Assembly: GCF_040807025.1 (NCBI RefSeq) | Contig: NC_090942.1 | Coordinates: 63,196,911 to 63,260,910 of the forward strand | Source of the DNA: Struthio camelus | Taxonomy: Eukaryota; Chordata; Aves; Struthioniformes; Struthionidae | Length of the DNA stretch: 64,000 bases | Direction of reading: 5' to 3' | Shown: piece after piece, positions 27,501 through 41,200 of the stretch | Numbering within the stretch: the first letter of the stretch is position 1 | Layout: every line of letters starts with the position of its first letter | Program-made: the position numbers and the translations under genes | Notes under the pieces: model-generated | Database searches by the model: none | What the model was told of the DNA's origin: nothing | What the model saw: the letters and a program-made list of their open reading frames with translations, nothing else

Positions 27501-27696
27501 TGAAAAAAAGTGTTATAATCTGTATGTATACACATATGCATGTGTTGCATTATGCATGTCTGTAAAATTTAAAATTTAAAGACAAAAAGACATTAAGGTA
27601 TTAGGATAAAAGAAAATAGAAGGAAGGAAAAAAGAAAAGCTTAAAATGAACTGCCTGTTAAGATTGTGATTTTCACAACTTGTTCTTGATTATCAG
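24586..27696 (+). other. TH2 intron 10
   Basis: GTTAAG donor and ATCAG acceptor. The stretch 25336-25800 contains repeated phrases that suggest a very old tandem array (separate entry). No coding match is seen. Confidence 0.8.
25336..25800. repeat. Possible degenerate tandem repeat, unit about 145-170 bp
   Basis: TGGTGGAATGAGGG occurs near 25345 and again near 25481. AATGATGGG followed by CCCAG occurs near 25606 and again near 25777. GGCTAGGGCTA precedes the last two. The spacing of roughly 136 and 171 bases suggests worn tandem units, with a TTAGGGTTAAGGTTAG patch near 25757. It could be chance similarity. Confidence 0.35.
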
Positions 27697-27792
27697 CTTT
27701 ATTGGTTTTCTGTGGAGTTTGGACTCTGCAAACAAAATGGATCCATCAAAGCTTATGGGGCAGGACTGCTTTCATCTTATGGCGAGCTGATG
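27697..27792 (+). CDS. TH2: TH2 exon 11: third iron ligand and core
   Basis: This exon encodes residues 331-362, beginning [15 protein letters not shown] and continuing [14 protein letters not shown]. Glu337 corresponds to Glu376 of rat TH, the third iron ligand, and Tyr332 to Tyr371. The Ser in the SSYGEL motif matches Ser395 of rat TH. The exon is 32 whole codons, acceptor ATCAG, donor GTATGT. The only core change is Thr to Ser before VEFG. Confidence 0.96.
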
Positions 27793-30700
27793 GTATGTGT
27801 TATATGTATGGTACTGAAAGATTTCTATAATCTAGTTTTCTAAATTTTATAGGAAAAATGAAAGATTATCTCCTCACATAACACAATGCCTTGATGGTAG
27901 ATTTAAAATACTGACTTCTTTTGGCAAAGAAATTCACTCTCCCTCTGCAGAAGGTGCTAAGAATAGGACAGAATACTGTAGGGTTGTACTTGTCTTTAAC
28001 CTAAAGAGACAAAATGCAATAAAAACAGCTTACCTATAAAGTATTAGATTTGCTCCTTACTGTTCCTGTCCAGTAGTAACAGAGCAGAATTTGACATTTA
28101 AATGCATGTACCTTTCTGCCTTATTCACTAGAGGGCAATATGACGCCTATTATGAACTCTGCTCCTTTGTCCATAGCACTGACCTTCATGCACGTATATA
28201 TCAGAAGAGCACTGACTGGCTGTACCAAATTAAGTGCCAGAAAACTGTAAATATCACACATACTGACAAAAAGAAAGCTCTTTAGAATTTTACATTCCAA
28301 AATGCTTTTCAAAACTGACTCCAGCTTGGAGTTTTATGCAGATGAAAATCATTGAGCACATGTTTGAAAGTGCCCTGCTCCAACAGATTAACTGTGGAAA
28401 GAGGAGATGTATGCCTTTACAGAGAGCTTACGGGTTTCTCCTCTTTAGGACAAACAACTGACAGAAAGGATATTCATTGCTCCTCAGTTTTGCAGAGCAC
28501 TGAAGCAAATGATTATTTTCTGAGTACAAAAGCCCAGCACTGAAATCAGTAGCTCTCACTTGCTTAAATTTGTGCAGCTAGTGAATGCTTTTTTGGCATG
28601 AGTAAAAGGCAAAGGAAAATAAACCTGTTCTTTTCAAGCCTTTTTATAAACGAAAAATAAAATTTTTCATGGGAGATGTATCTATCTTAGGCATAACAGA
28701 TAGATACAACAACCTACCACCCAGCTATATGATACGCTCATGTGGAACCACATGGAGACAATCCGCAAGCGTATCTCAGAACAGCTATCATAGGAGTCCC
28801 AGCAGGAGGCAGTTGAGAGTTAACATATAGAAAGGGGAACCCTCACAGACATCACCTTTCACTTTACTCCTGGCTGAACTTAGCATTGGTTTTTCTCCCA
28901 GCACCAGCAAACTGGAGAGTTCTGTTTGCAAACTCAATAGTATATGATTGGCAGAGCTTTCTCGCTTGGTTAGTGGAGAAATCCATATTCTCCTCACCTC
29001 TCTAAAGAAACAAATGTGCCTTTCTTACCACACAGCAACCTGATCTTGCGCACATGAACATTAATAGAAATGTGCTAACACTATTGCAGCACTGATCTGT
29101 AGGACAGTGAAATGTATTGTTTTGAAACAGCAGGTCAATGAGCACCCCTACAAATCAGGCTCTAGTGCAAGATTTAATTTAAGCATCTATCAGTTTCAGG
29201 ATAAAGCAGAAGCTACTATTTTTCTGAGAACCCCCCAGTACTTGCTGTATTCAGTCAACACACAGAAAACATAGACTTGTTTTTATTTATCTTGTAAAAT
29301 TGAGGAAGCCCAATATCAAAACGCCGTTCAAGGAAACATTTATTCTGCTATGCCTATCTGAATACTTTTCAGCTTTCAATCAAATTTAGATGTTAAGCAA
29401 GATAACAAAGGGCACTGATACTCATGTCTCCAATATTTATATTTTGAGGCACCTATGCTAAAGCTCAGAAACTCAGCAAAGGTTAGCTAACGGTTTTACA
29501 GGAGAGTCTCCAGCAATTTTGACAGAGCTTTAAATCTTTAAGCATTTCCTCACTGAAACTGAGGGAGCCTGGCTGAATCTGAGAGTAGGTCTGTGGCTAA
29601 GAGGAACCGAATTAGATTGTGACCTCAGCTGTAAAGGCCAGGATTGCACCTGCTGTTTAGGGGGATCTAAAAAGCAGAGAGTCTATATATTTCTTATTAC
29701 TGCCTAGCTTTCATATCAATATGCACTGCAGAATCTATGTGCATGATGTTACCTCCTTTTCTGTTAGTTTAATATTGACACAGATGAAGGTAAATGTCAC
29801 ATGACAAACATTTGTATTTAGCGGTTGGATTTGAGCATACAGCACTTGTGCTCTCCCTCCTGTTTTTCTGTTCTTTGCTTCCCCAGACATCAACAAGCTG
29901 TTCTGCTTTCATCGACGCAGTAGGCTAATGCTGCTCGTTCACAAAACAGTGCTATATAATGCAAAAGTATAACAGCATTTCAGATTGCCTACCTCCAATG
30001 TTGACTATGGAAAAAAAATTACTGTCCCTGAGTTGATAAATGAGAGAGTCTTATCAATCCTTTTACTATCAATAATTGCTGGGGTAATGCAGCTGGATAA
30101 GTTTTTGATACAGCTAGCTCCATCTAGGTTTCTCATCCATCATGTTTCTGAAATTGCACATAGAGGTGATAGCACTTGTACTCAATAGGAAATGAAACAG
30201 GATTATTCCCTTCCAGAACTGTGTCCATCTTGCACAGCACACCTGAGGCAGACTGAGGACAGGCAGGTAGTTCACCAGCAATGCCACTGCACACCCTGTG
30301 CAATCCCTGTGTGAGCTCAAGCCTGGAGAGCTTTTGGGACAGCAGCTCAGTGGTCCCCTTGATCACCTGAAACTTCTTGTGAAGAAATATCCATGGGCTT
30401 AAGTGCTGATGTTTCCTTTTACAGCTGATGATTGATACATCACATGGATTTTTATTTGGAACAAAGTTGAAATTCAGAAATGTTTCTATTTAATCATTCT
30501 AGTCTGTATAAGCATCTAATTGTAATTTCAGTACAGAATCAGTGGCACTGTGAGTGAAGTGCTGAGATCCTGTGCCTAAGCACCCGCTAGCAACTTGACA
30601 ACATGTATCAACTGTTCCTTTCACACCTGAAGAGAGAAAATGTGTGTATTGCAGTTTCTATTTTGGTAGATGTGACTTTTTTTTAGAAATACAGCAGTGG

Positions 30701-31222
30701 TTAGGCAATTACATTAAAGAAGGTGAAGTAAAAAAGCTCCTTGCACTTGGACTGGAAAGTTTTGAGGCTCATGATAGCCTTTAGTTCCTTGTAGAGTTCA
30801 TTTTGCGGTCTTTGACCCACTCCTGAGAAAGCTCAAGATAAATTTCACTGTCCTTGGGAGAAAGCCACTGTCTCAAGGAAACCAAATTGACAGTCCTGAT
30901 AATTATCTGCAAGTATTTTAAGTATTGGCCCAGATGTGTGCTTATAGACTGAGGCCTTCAACTCGACTCCTCTTCGTTTACCTAATCAACACAAGAAGTG
31001 GCACAGATAGACTCACTGCAGCTCGTGGCTGCGGAGATGCACTGCAGCATCCAGTACACAGTAGGGGCTTTCCTCATCCCTGCAGGCTTCCTGCCCAGGT
31101 AAATCGGGATGATTTGGCCACTGAGGAAGCGATAAAGGCACTAGCAACTAAGACCAGGTGGTTAACTGCAAGAAGATAACATCTAACCAACCAGCTGGGG
31201 AGGATGAACAGCATCATGTCCG

Positions 31223-31230
31223 TGACGTCA
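31223..31230. promoter_or_regulatory. Perfect CRE palindrome in intron 11
   Basis: TGACGTCA is the full cAMP response element that binds CREB/ATF proteins. TH1 promoters use a CRE, but this one lies inside the gene far from the start, so a role is only a possibility. Confidence 0.3.
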
Positions 31231-32796
31231 CCAACAAGGAGTTTAGGAACATCCCCGAATCCCAGCCTGGCTAGGCTGGCTGTGGAGGGATAGTTGTAAC
31301 CCAGGGAACTACATCTTGGCTATGAAATCTTCAAAACACTTTCCTCTTCTCCACACCACCTGCTCCGACCAGTCTGAACTCATTTTTAGTCAGTTATTGT
31401 CTACGGAGGAGCTGATCCTGCCAAAACTTTGGGCACAATTTGGTGAAAGGCAGATGATGAAGGAGTGGTGGAGCTGTATGCCCTCTGCATGGGACTCGCA
31501 CTTGAATCCAGGTTATCTAATAAATAGTTTAGTAACAGCAGCTAGGTGTCAGAGGGACAGGATAACCATGCTGAAGGCTGAACTGAGCAGTTGTAACAGA
31601 TCTGACTGCTGGCCAACCTTGCCTCTTCTGAACTGTAAGAATTCTTCCCCAACAGCTCTTGGTATTGCACTATTTATTTCACTATATTCTGCCAGCTGTT
31701 CTGCATTATCTGAAATGCTTCTCCTGTTAACACTCAGCTGGACTCTTTCCTACATACTGTAAAATCTTATGGCTCATACCACACTTCTGGCAGCACTTAG
31801 TGCTACATATGCTTTTCTTACAGCACAACAAGTTCTTATATTGCAACAGCCTTTCAGGCCATCCAGTTTCAAGCAGAACTTCCACAGAAATCAATGGGAT
31901 TTCAGTTGTGCTTGAACATTGACAACATAGCGGGACCCCTGTCAGGTTTTGAGTTTCTAAAATCTTTTCCCATTAGTCCTCAGAGTTTATAATATTATAA
32001 GAGCAGCCTTATGTTTGTATATATCATCCATCTTAGATTTCATGAACGCTCTCCAAGGCTTATTCTTCAATTACATAGCGCAAATGAAGAACAAGAAAAA
32101 TACCATCTATTAACATTTTATATTCTTGTTCTTTTTTTAAAACCCTTTTATTAATTTTTGCATCAGCTCTGCAGCAAATTGGCCTACTGGTTAAGGTGGG
32201 CCTTCAAAGGTGGAGAGTTCAGGCTCAGTTCAGTGAAACATCTAAAAATGTGCTTAGGTGTACCATCTGAATTTCTCTAGTTAGCAGGTTGAGCTGCAAG
32301 TCTTGTGTCGTGTCATTCACTCTGACTGGGTCTTTACAAGTGCTGGTATTTGGGTTATAACACAGTGAAGGGAGCCTTCTGAAGACTGGGGAAGAAGAGC
32401 AAGAGAGAGAAAGATAGGCAGACTCATCATCCTGGCTAAATGGAGGTCAAATCAGCATTTAGACACATGTACAGTCAGTTAAAGAGTCACTGAAGCTAAG
32501 CTCGCCTTAAACTAGCTTGCTTGGTTTCAGCAGCAGATGAACTGTGCAGGAACTGCCTTGGAGCCTGGGCTGTGCTGCCTTCCCAGGACCCTGCATAAGT
32601 ACAAAGCATCATGCACCAATACTTGTGCAATCGCGCTGGCACCAGAGCTGCTGCTGGCTGGTTTGAAGTTAGCTCCAGTATGTCTGAACAACAGATCAAG
32701 GGGCCTGTGGACTGCAGTGTGGACATAAGTGGCTTCGGTAATCCTTCAGCTTGAGGGGAAAATAGAAGAACCTAAGTTACCTCTCTGGGCCCAAAA

Positions 32797-32820
32797 CACG
32801 CACACGCACACACATACATA
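32797..32820. repeat. Short CA-rich repeat
   Basis: An impure run of ACGCAC and ACACAC units within intron 11. Confidence 0.7.
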
Positions 32821-33349
32821 TGCACCTCCCTGTCTCCCCACTCATGTACAGTGCACATTTTATGTGTTTTGTTTCAGAGAAGCTCTTAGGCTGCTCTGTC
32901 ACAGAGCTGTGCACAAAATACCATGAGTGTGCTGTCCACTCATCAGCACAGCAGGAAATGTGAGCTTTGCAACATGCACTGAGAACTTTGAAGTAGCGCT
33001 GGGTAATGCTGTGAGTCTTCCACTATACTGGTTGCAAAAAGCAGCATGATACTACGAAGTATCTGAGACTCTTTTTTCTGCTAGAGATTCAGATTTTGGG
33101 GGATGGGATAGATTTTCCTCTCCCTGTCTGAGAATGTGGCTGTGGTACCCAGCCGTTGCAATAGTACCTGTACATCTCCTTCCTTTTTTTTATTAACTAA
33201 TATTTATGAAAACCAGCTTTCACCCGTGAAGGAACAGGAATAGATATTACCCTTGAATCATTCCATAAAGAGTATTTCACAGCCCAATAGGCACTATTTC
33301 TTGCTATGCTCATTTACTTCTTCTAACTTTTGTCTTTTCTGTTACAAAG

Positions 33350-33483
33350 TACGCCTTATCAAACAAGCCCGAGTACAAGCCTTTTGATCCCGAAGTGATG
33401 GCAGTTCACCCCTATCAGGATCAAGCCTTCCAGCCTGTCTATTTCATAGCAGAAAATTTTGAAGATGCCAAGGCCAAGCTCCA
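33350..33483 (+). CDS. TH2: TH2 exon 12: specificity loop
   Basis: This exon encodes residues 363-406. It includes KPFDPE, then VHPYQDQAFQPVYF and FEDAKAKL. Asp386 in PYQDQ aligns with Asp425 of rat TH, a residue whose exchange with Val in phenylalanine hydroxylase is known to shift substrate preference; here it is TH-like. The acceptor is ACAAAG, less usual than CAG, and the donor is GTGAGT after two bases of the Gln407 codon. The 134 bp length keeps the frame. Confidence 0.95.
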
Positions 33484-35110
33484 GTGAGTAAAGCAGTCAT
33501 AGGTATTCTTTTCATTGTGGGGGGGGGCACCACAGCTTGAATCCTAATCTTAAATACGTCTACCACTACTGTTTAAACCATGCTAGGCTATCTCACCACA
33601 TGCTTCATCTTCACAGTGTTTTTTTTAGAACTATGTTAAACACGATGTTGCGTATTTGAGAAAAGCTTCATGGAAAATCATAGCTACATATTGCTATGCC
33701 CTGTTCAGTGCTTCATCGTAGCAGTGCCTCATCTTTACTCTCATAGCAGCTTCTGAGGAAAATTCTGTAACTGGGTAGCGTGCAATGGAGTAGAGTGCAA
33801 TTCCACAATTAGGTCACCTGTGTGCTATTCCATACAAATAGGAGGACATAAAGAACTAAAGTGATTTACCCAAGGTCGCACACAAATTTTATTGCAGACT
33901 CAGGAATTAACACGGATCAGCAGGGATTTGAAAACAAGATTGTCCTTCCCTTCTGCTTATACCTGCAGAAGAAAGCAAAATCAGCAATCACAGGCAATCC
34001 AGTTCCTAAAAAGTAGCTGACTGCAACCTAAATAACATTATTTTAAATTAGCTTGAGGAGTTTCTAACTGCATTTGTTTGGCTGCCTTATATAAAAAAGA
34101 TTTGTTTTTTAGCAAAGAAGGTTTAAATTCTGGGCCTTAGTCTCCAACAGTCTGGACAAGAGGACCAGCTTTGGCTGGAGGCAGGAGGCTGACAGTGGAG
34201 CTACTAGGGAGCATGTAAGAGCCAAAGTGAGGGATTTCTTGGAGGAAAGGAACCTGAGCAAGACTTCCCCTCTGCTCCCCCCAACGTGCTCCACATAAGA
34301 ACTGTCTGCTGGGGTTATAGCAATGGTAAATTAGGCCCCTCATCTTTAAACCCAGGATTCACCTTCAGTTATTATCCTGGTGCTCTGTAAAAACACAGCT
34401 AAGAACTCACTGCACAGAAGAGGGAGGATTTTCAAGAGCATTTGCCTCGGTCAGACCTGAAAAGAACGTAAAAAGACAAGGAATACACCATTCTCTGACT
34501 TGAAGCTTTTTCATACTTGTTTTCAAGACAGTTGCTCAGCCAAAACTGCTCATAAGAACTGAAGGCACAAGAATCTGTCAGAATGGAAAACATTAGGCAA
34601 CATCAGTACAGGGGGTTCCTACCAGCATGTACTTAATGGAAACATTGTCAGAAATGGCAAGCAATCCTGTTATTTCGTTGAAAAGAGAAGGCAAAATAGC
34701 CCAGGATGCCTAATATCAATAGCTTTTTTAGAATTTTATGCAGAAAGAGCTACTTCAGGTTATTTCTTGGAAGTGAAGAAGGCAGACATGCTGTGTGCCT
34801 GCATTCCTCTAGCTTGCGGTTGTAATAACTCTGAACTGTGCTAACGTAGAGCTGCTGTAAGAGCACAGGCGGGGGCTGAGCCAGCCACACGGAGAAGCAG
34901 GCACTGCAGATCTTTTGGGCTGCAAGGACTTCAGCAGTGGGGAGGGAGTGCTGCACCACACAACATTAACGAGGGGCAGCGAGGAGGGTGTCACAGCAGC
35001 CGCTGCTCCCCTGATTAAATCCATGCCTACACACCGAGAAATTAGGTTCTCCATGTTTTACATTTACGGAATGGCTTCTGAACTACAGATCTGTCTTCTT
35101 CCCCTTACAG
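33484..35110 (+). other. TH2 intron 12
   Basis: GTGAGT donor and TTACAG acceptor. A MIR-like relic is suggested at 33835-33925. Nothing else recognised. Confidence 0.8.
33835..33925 (-). repeat. MIR-like SINE relic, antisense, short
   Basis: AGTGATTTACCCAAGGTCGC followed by GCAGACTCAGGAATTAA resembles the complement of the MIR core, as in the copy in intron 6. Weak. Confidence 0.4.
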
Positions 35111-35270
35111 AAACTACGCGATGAAGATCAAGAAGCCTTTTTCTTTGTGCTATGACCCGTTCACCAGCAGCATAGAGGTTCTGAACACACCTCAGAAAGT
35201 TGAGCGAACACTCAGTCAAATGAAAGAGGAACTGAAAAACCTCTGCTTGGCCCTTGAAAATCTCTCTTAA
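35111..35270 (+). CDS. TH2: TH2 exon 13: C-terminal end and tetramer helix
   Basis: This last coding exon gives residues 408-459 and the TAA stop at 35268-35270. The first part (KKPFSLCYDPFTSSIEVL) matches the end of the catalytic domain, RPFSVKFDPYT in TH. The last 23 residues form a helix with Leu441, Met444, Leu448, Leu451, Leu455 and Leu458, alternate spacing of 3 and 4, the a/d pattern of the TH tetramerisation coiled coil. The enzyme is therefore expected to be a tetramer. The acceptor is CCTTACAG. Confidence 0.95.
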
Positions 35271-38200
35271 AACCGCAGCAGTACATCTGGCACTGAAACG
35301 CATGTAGATAGTTCCAGCACTTGATGATTTAGTGATGAAGTCGTAGTTGCGTGCAAAAATCTTTAACCCACCAACAGCTCTGTCAAGTTAATCTTTTCAC
35401 AGCAATTTAGGCTGCTCACTTAGCCACATTAATGAGTTCCTACAGTAGGTTCAATGACAAACAAGACCAAATTTCTCTGACTTCTGGTAGGTGATATGAG
35501 CTACGGCCATTTGGAATATACTTATCTGTTATTATTGGCCCCCTTTCAGGGTTTTTATTCACAACCCACCTTTTCAAGTTATCTGTCACAGAATAGCACT
35601 GCAGTTCTTCAGCCACTCAATCTTTTACTTATTGCTTTAATGACATGATTGCAATCTTTTAGGATGGCTAGCTGCCTGAAGTTACCACTCTGTGCAGCTA
35701 GCTCATTTCTGCTAGCAATTACCACCAGCTATGTTGTTGACAAAATGTGAATGGTTCCCTTACAATGTGCAGATGCAAGAGTCTGTAACAGGGAACCTTT
35801 TACTTTGAACCACTAGTTGTTGCAGACAGTCATCTCATTCAATAGCCTGCAAATGTGGCTAAATAATTTCCTGTTCTATTTGAGGTCACAGAGTATGTGT
35901 CCCAGGGCTAAAAAAAGGTAGAAAATCTGAGGCCCATGACTACCTTTATTTTTAATTTGGAAATTCTAGCCCTGCCACATACAAGTGTGCTTGACTTGAA
36001 AGAGAAATTTGGATTCTGGGAAAGAAATTTGGATGTAGGGAAGGATTTTCAAACTAGCCTACAAAGAGTAGAGTCCCTTTGTTTTTCCATGAGATTTGGA
36101 TACTCCTGGACACCTTTTTAAAAGTTTGTTTCTTATTGACCTTATTATGAATGTAGTGACAACCAAAAGGCCAAATCTATTGATCTTCTATAGTGTAAAC
36201 TCTAAAATCAAGCCCTAGCAGCCATACAACCTTACTGTGGAGGTAATACCAATTATGTGCTCCACCTCATCTTGCTTCCTCTCCAGTCCCTCTCTGAGAT
36301 GTGTCTGAAATTTATCTATACTCTGTAGGTCACATTTCCCAGAACCAATTCCATAATTCCCTTTTCCAGGCTTTCATGCTTTTTGTGTGCCCTTCCTTGC
36401 TCTATGCTACAAGTAGAGACAAATTCAGGAAAAAAGGAGGCTCGTTCTAGAAGGATTCCCTTTCACACCTCAGCAGCAGTGCAGAGACATGGCATTGATG
36501 CAGGTTACAGGTATGGTGTAAGCAGGGGAAATGTGGGAAACAGAGAAACATGACTCAAGCTGGGCGACAGTGATCCATAAATGCAACTGTAGATTTATCT
36601 TATGCAGCTTAGAAGCCTCATTTTTATTTTTAAAAGTGTATTTAGGATATGGCAGACAGCAAGCTTGTAGCTTGTCCACTGCTATTCACTAAATGCCAGT
36701 GCACATGGCCTGAACTCTAGGTAAATCTGAGGTGGCTTGGCTCTTGATGGAAAAGGATTCATCAGCTTTGCATTAACTGGTCACTGTGGGATAAGAGCAT
36801 GTACACAGAAATTCATAACAGAGCAATGGACATGCTGTTATTTCATACAGAGTTTATCTCAGTGTAATTTGTCCACATGCCAGGCTCTAAAGAAACTGCC
36901 TTATTGAAAGTTAATGGGATTTTGTCTCCTAAATCTTCACCTCCATAAGCACTTCAGAAAATTTTCCCATGGGCAGTAATAGACTATTACAGATCTGGGG
37001 AGCTGCTGCAATTGGCTCCATTTTATTAAAATGTGGTGATGCCTGACAAATTTGGAAGTATCTTGGCAAAATGGCTATAAGACCCCTTCCTCTCAACAGC
37101 AGGAACTTCTCAAGTTCTTTCTTAGTCATTTAAGTCCAGGATTTTTCTATTCTACTTCAGGAAAACATTCGCGTATCTTAAAATCTGTCTTGTTCAAGAT
37201 TCCTGCAAGGATAGAGTTGAACTGAATGCCTTTGCTTCCAGTATATTTATGTCGTGATGATGATTTCTCAGCATACTTTTATGGATTTAATTCTCCTTAT
37301 CCTGCTCATACACACAGAAATACCATTTCTCTTTAGAGCAATTTGTTTTGTTACATATTGTAATAATTTATCTGTCTACTTCCTGCCAACTGGTACGTAA
37401 GCAAAAATGCTTGATAGCTCACAACAGATTGTTTTCAGAAATATTATTTTCATCAACCAGATATTTTACATTGTAAATTGAACCATGCGCTCCAGCTTTG
37501 TGTGTTTTCTTTTTCTTTCTTTTTAAGTGGAAGATAATGCCGGAGCGGAAGAGCTATCAAAATATTTTCTATAGAAGGATTCTGTAGGCCATAGGGTCTT
37601 TTTCATGTATTCCCTCTGAAAAGGCTGAATTTGGATTTTAGACTTGAGTTTGGCTATTGCTCAGAAAAGACCTATATTTGGAAGAAATGAGAGACCTGAT
37701 GGATTTGTTTTGCCCAAGGCCTCACACTTTCCTTGGAGGGACTCCAGGCCCGCCCACACACCCTTGTCTTTTCCAGTTCCTGTAGCAATGAGAGAAAAAG
37801 AAATCATTTGGAGCCAGATTCTCCCACCCTTACACACGCTGAGTAGTACCTGATCTCTCAAATAATGTGATCAACAGTTCTGAGCCTATTTAGGGTGCTG
37901 AACACAGAAAGTAAGAGCAGGATTATCAAAATCTTTGTGGGTTAACTTGATTTTAGGAAAGTCATTTTAATGATAGTCGGCCTAAATACATGGCTAGGAT
38001 AGGCTCCAGTAAAGCTTAGTAAAGTTTCAACGGGAATAAGTTTGACTACTTGAACTTTCAAGAAGCAGAAATATTTTTCCAAAGGAGGCAAATCTTTCCC
38101 TCTATATTCAGGCAAAACCTACCCTAAGATAGCCATGTTTCACACACCCCTTTAATGAGGTCCCAATTCTTCACTTCTCATTCAATGAAATGGTAAAGCA

Positions 38201-41200
38201 AAAACCTTCAGCGTTACATCCTTATGATGTATACTGGTCATGCTGCTCATCCGGCAGCCATTCTTTCATTTCCTTACAGAAGTCAGGAAGACACTATCCC
38301 ATACTCTTGCCAGTCTAAGGCAAGGATGAAGGGGAAGGCAGTGATGGGGCCTCCCAATGAAAGTAATGGCACAGGGGAAAAAGCACCAACCAGTAAAAAT
38401 ATGTCTTTTTGTCAGTTTGCATTTCAGCAGTTTCACATTAATCTTGCACAAGAAGGCTCCAAAGCCAAGTAAAACACATCTTGTGACTTGAAACTGAACT
38501 GATGAACTCCCTATGGGTTCTTTGCTTATCCTGATAAGCTTATTTTTCCTAGATGGAGTGCATTTAGAACAAAATAGTGCATGTTATTAAATCTGTATTG
38601 TGTTGTTCTGTTATACATGGGAGAGTCAGTAAATTCAGTTTGTGGGTTTGGGTTTGTTTTGTTTTTTGGCTAACCAAGTCTGTCCTCTACCAATTTTGGT
38701 CCACCCTCAAGCCTCCAGCTACCTCACTGCTTCCCTGCAGATTTACTAGGGATGCCAAGGGTACCACTGTGTAAGGAGAATACACAGTTATGCAATTTGG
38801 GGATTTTGGCAGGACAGGAAGAGGAAATTTAGGCAGGCCTCCCACCCACTCCCATGAGAAATAGCATTATATTACAAGGCAGAGCTATTATCCTCAGAAA
38901 GACCTTCTCAATCATTTCCTTTTGGTTCCTTTAAGACTTCATCCGTTATACTACCTGGTGAAACTGAACACACAACCTTACTTAACCAATTAAAGAAATC
39001 CAGAAGAAGAAGGAAAAAGGACCTGCCAAGAGAGAAAAGTACATTTTCCCCAGCCTTCCTTATCTCTGCTGATCCATGAAGAAAGGAAAAACAAAAATCA
39101 AACTTCCATGAAAATGAATTTTTCTGAAGAATCTTAAAACATGGAATCATTCAGTATAGAAATGCACACATGAAGATCACCTAACACCCATCACTCAAAT
39201 GGCACAAGTTACCAATGCCAGTAACTCATGACAATCAGTCAACCACACACTAAAGTGCTGCATGACCATTTGAAGCAGGAAATGAAACTAATGGGAAAAA
39301 CCCTCCAGTAGCCTTGCCCTAGTCAGGTACTGCAAAAAGAGAAGTTTCTCTGGAGTCTTCTCCTATAGCTATCCTACAGCATGGAGAGATTCCAGCTGGC
39401 AAAGCAGCAGAGGTGTAAATACATACTTCTCTAACAATCTCACCCCACTGCTAATCAGGAGTTAATATGTGGGATTTAAGATTTAGTTAAAGGACATTTG
39501 TTTGCAGCATTCTGCATCTGGTGCACGGTCAGAGACTAGCAGAAAGGGTTACTGTCTGTAATGTATTGAATACACATTAACTTTGGGTAACGCTGGTGAC
39601 TAAGGCCTAAAGTGAAAGCAAAGCTCTGACATTGTCTGCCACCACAAGAATTCCTTGAGGGAAAGAAGGCCAAAGCAGAAATGGAGTTCGGTTGACAACC
39701 GGCAGAGCAAAGGAGCAATAAGTAGAATGCCCCACTAGATAGGCCTAAAACATACTTGTTTTGCACATATTGTTTCACTATATTTGAGAAGCATTTCTAT
39801 TTAAGAGGGAGCTTTAGCATAAAGGCGAAAAGTTCATACGTGCAAGACTGTAGAGAAGTCAAGGTCAGCTAAGTCTGTTTAACTCTGCCTGAGGAGTGAT
39901 ATTCTTATCTAAGGCAATAGCTGTCAGCATTGGGTACAAAGGCTAGAAAGTAGAAAAGGAAGGCAGAAGTCTTTGTGTAATAGTTTGCTATTTGGTGTGT
40001 GGGAAAGCAGAAGCGGTCCAGGCCTTGCTGTCCAGTAAGACTCAAGAATCCTAAAATGTGAGTGAAGGTTACTACAGGAAGGTAAAGCAACCAGCTGGCC
40101 GAGCACTGCCTCCCCAGCAGAAGGCTGTAAAATTGTTATTGTTACAGTTGTATGTTAAGTGCTGTCCTTTACCCTGCTTAACCACTTTGTCAAGAGTTTT
40201 CTCTTTTTCCTTTATTTAAAATATTATTTGCTGATCCCTTTAACTTGTGCTTGCAGATGGGGAAAATTAGATCACTGAACACAGGAAAGTATAATATTAT
40301 TTTCCCAAGGTTTTGATGGAACTTGAGCAAGAAAGTGACCCTCTTCAACTTCAACTTGGCCCTTGCTGAAGCCAATCAAGTCCTGGCAAAACGATTACAT
40401 TTGGTTAAAAGAGGTTCATCTCAACATATTTGTCTAAGTGGTGTGAGCTACCACCTGATGTATCCAAAACAAATCTCTTACTTCCCTTCCATAACCAGTA
40501 GTGTTATTCTTCAAACTATGTCTTTTGCAAAATTACTGACTGTAGATTTTAACTTAAACTGCTAACTGTAAAACATAGCATATAATGCCTATCAGGTAAA
40601 ATAACTAGAAAAATCCTCCAGCTCTGAAGTTCAAAATCTGAATTGGCTGGTTTGTAACAATTTTGGACACCGTTTGGAATTGCATGCCTTACTTCAGCTG
40701 TCGCTGAAGTCCTAGAGTCTAAGTATGGGAGGCAATAAAGCAGGATATGTTTTTGACTTTAGTGAAACCAGTTTGATTGACAGCAGTTACAGATTCTGAG
40801 TCAACAGCAAAATTTCCATTAAACAGACTAATAGCTAAAATGTAGAAGTAAAAATAATATCCAGTTATAGCCATGTCACTGTGCAGCATTTAGTGCGGTC
40901 CTCTTACATTTACTGACAGAGAAAAAAATGAACCATCAGCATTATAGAAATATTCCTTGAAGTGGTAGACTGGCACACTTTAAATACTCTGACATAAATA
41001 GACAATTAAAATGAACCTGTAGAAGGAAAGTATCTATTAATTTGTTAATTAACAAGTGCTGTGCTTCACGAAGTCTCACAAGATGACACAGACGACCATC
41101 ATTATGTTTTGTACAAGAGTGTTAGAAACATTCTCAATAGAACCTGTAAAAAAAACAACAAAAGAAAAAAAGCCTGTTTTTAAGTGTTTCCTGAATGAAT

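Larger units (their letters stand above)
27793..33349 (+). other. TH2 intron 11
   Basis: GTATGT donor and AAAG acceptor. It carries a perfect TGACGTCA at 31223-31230 and a CA-rich patch at about 32797-32820. An open stretch of 148 codons near 31.3-31.8 kb has no recognisable domain. No transposon is clear. Confidence 0.8.

Noticed and set aside
31316..31762. 148-codon open frame on + in intron 11
   Set aside because: No recognisable domain, no splice partner, and it sits inside an intron of a supported gene.
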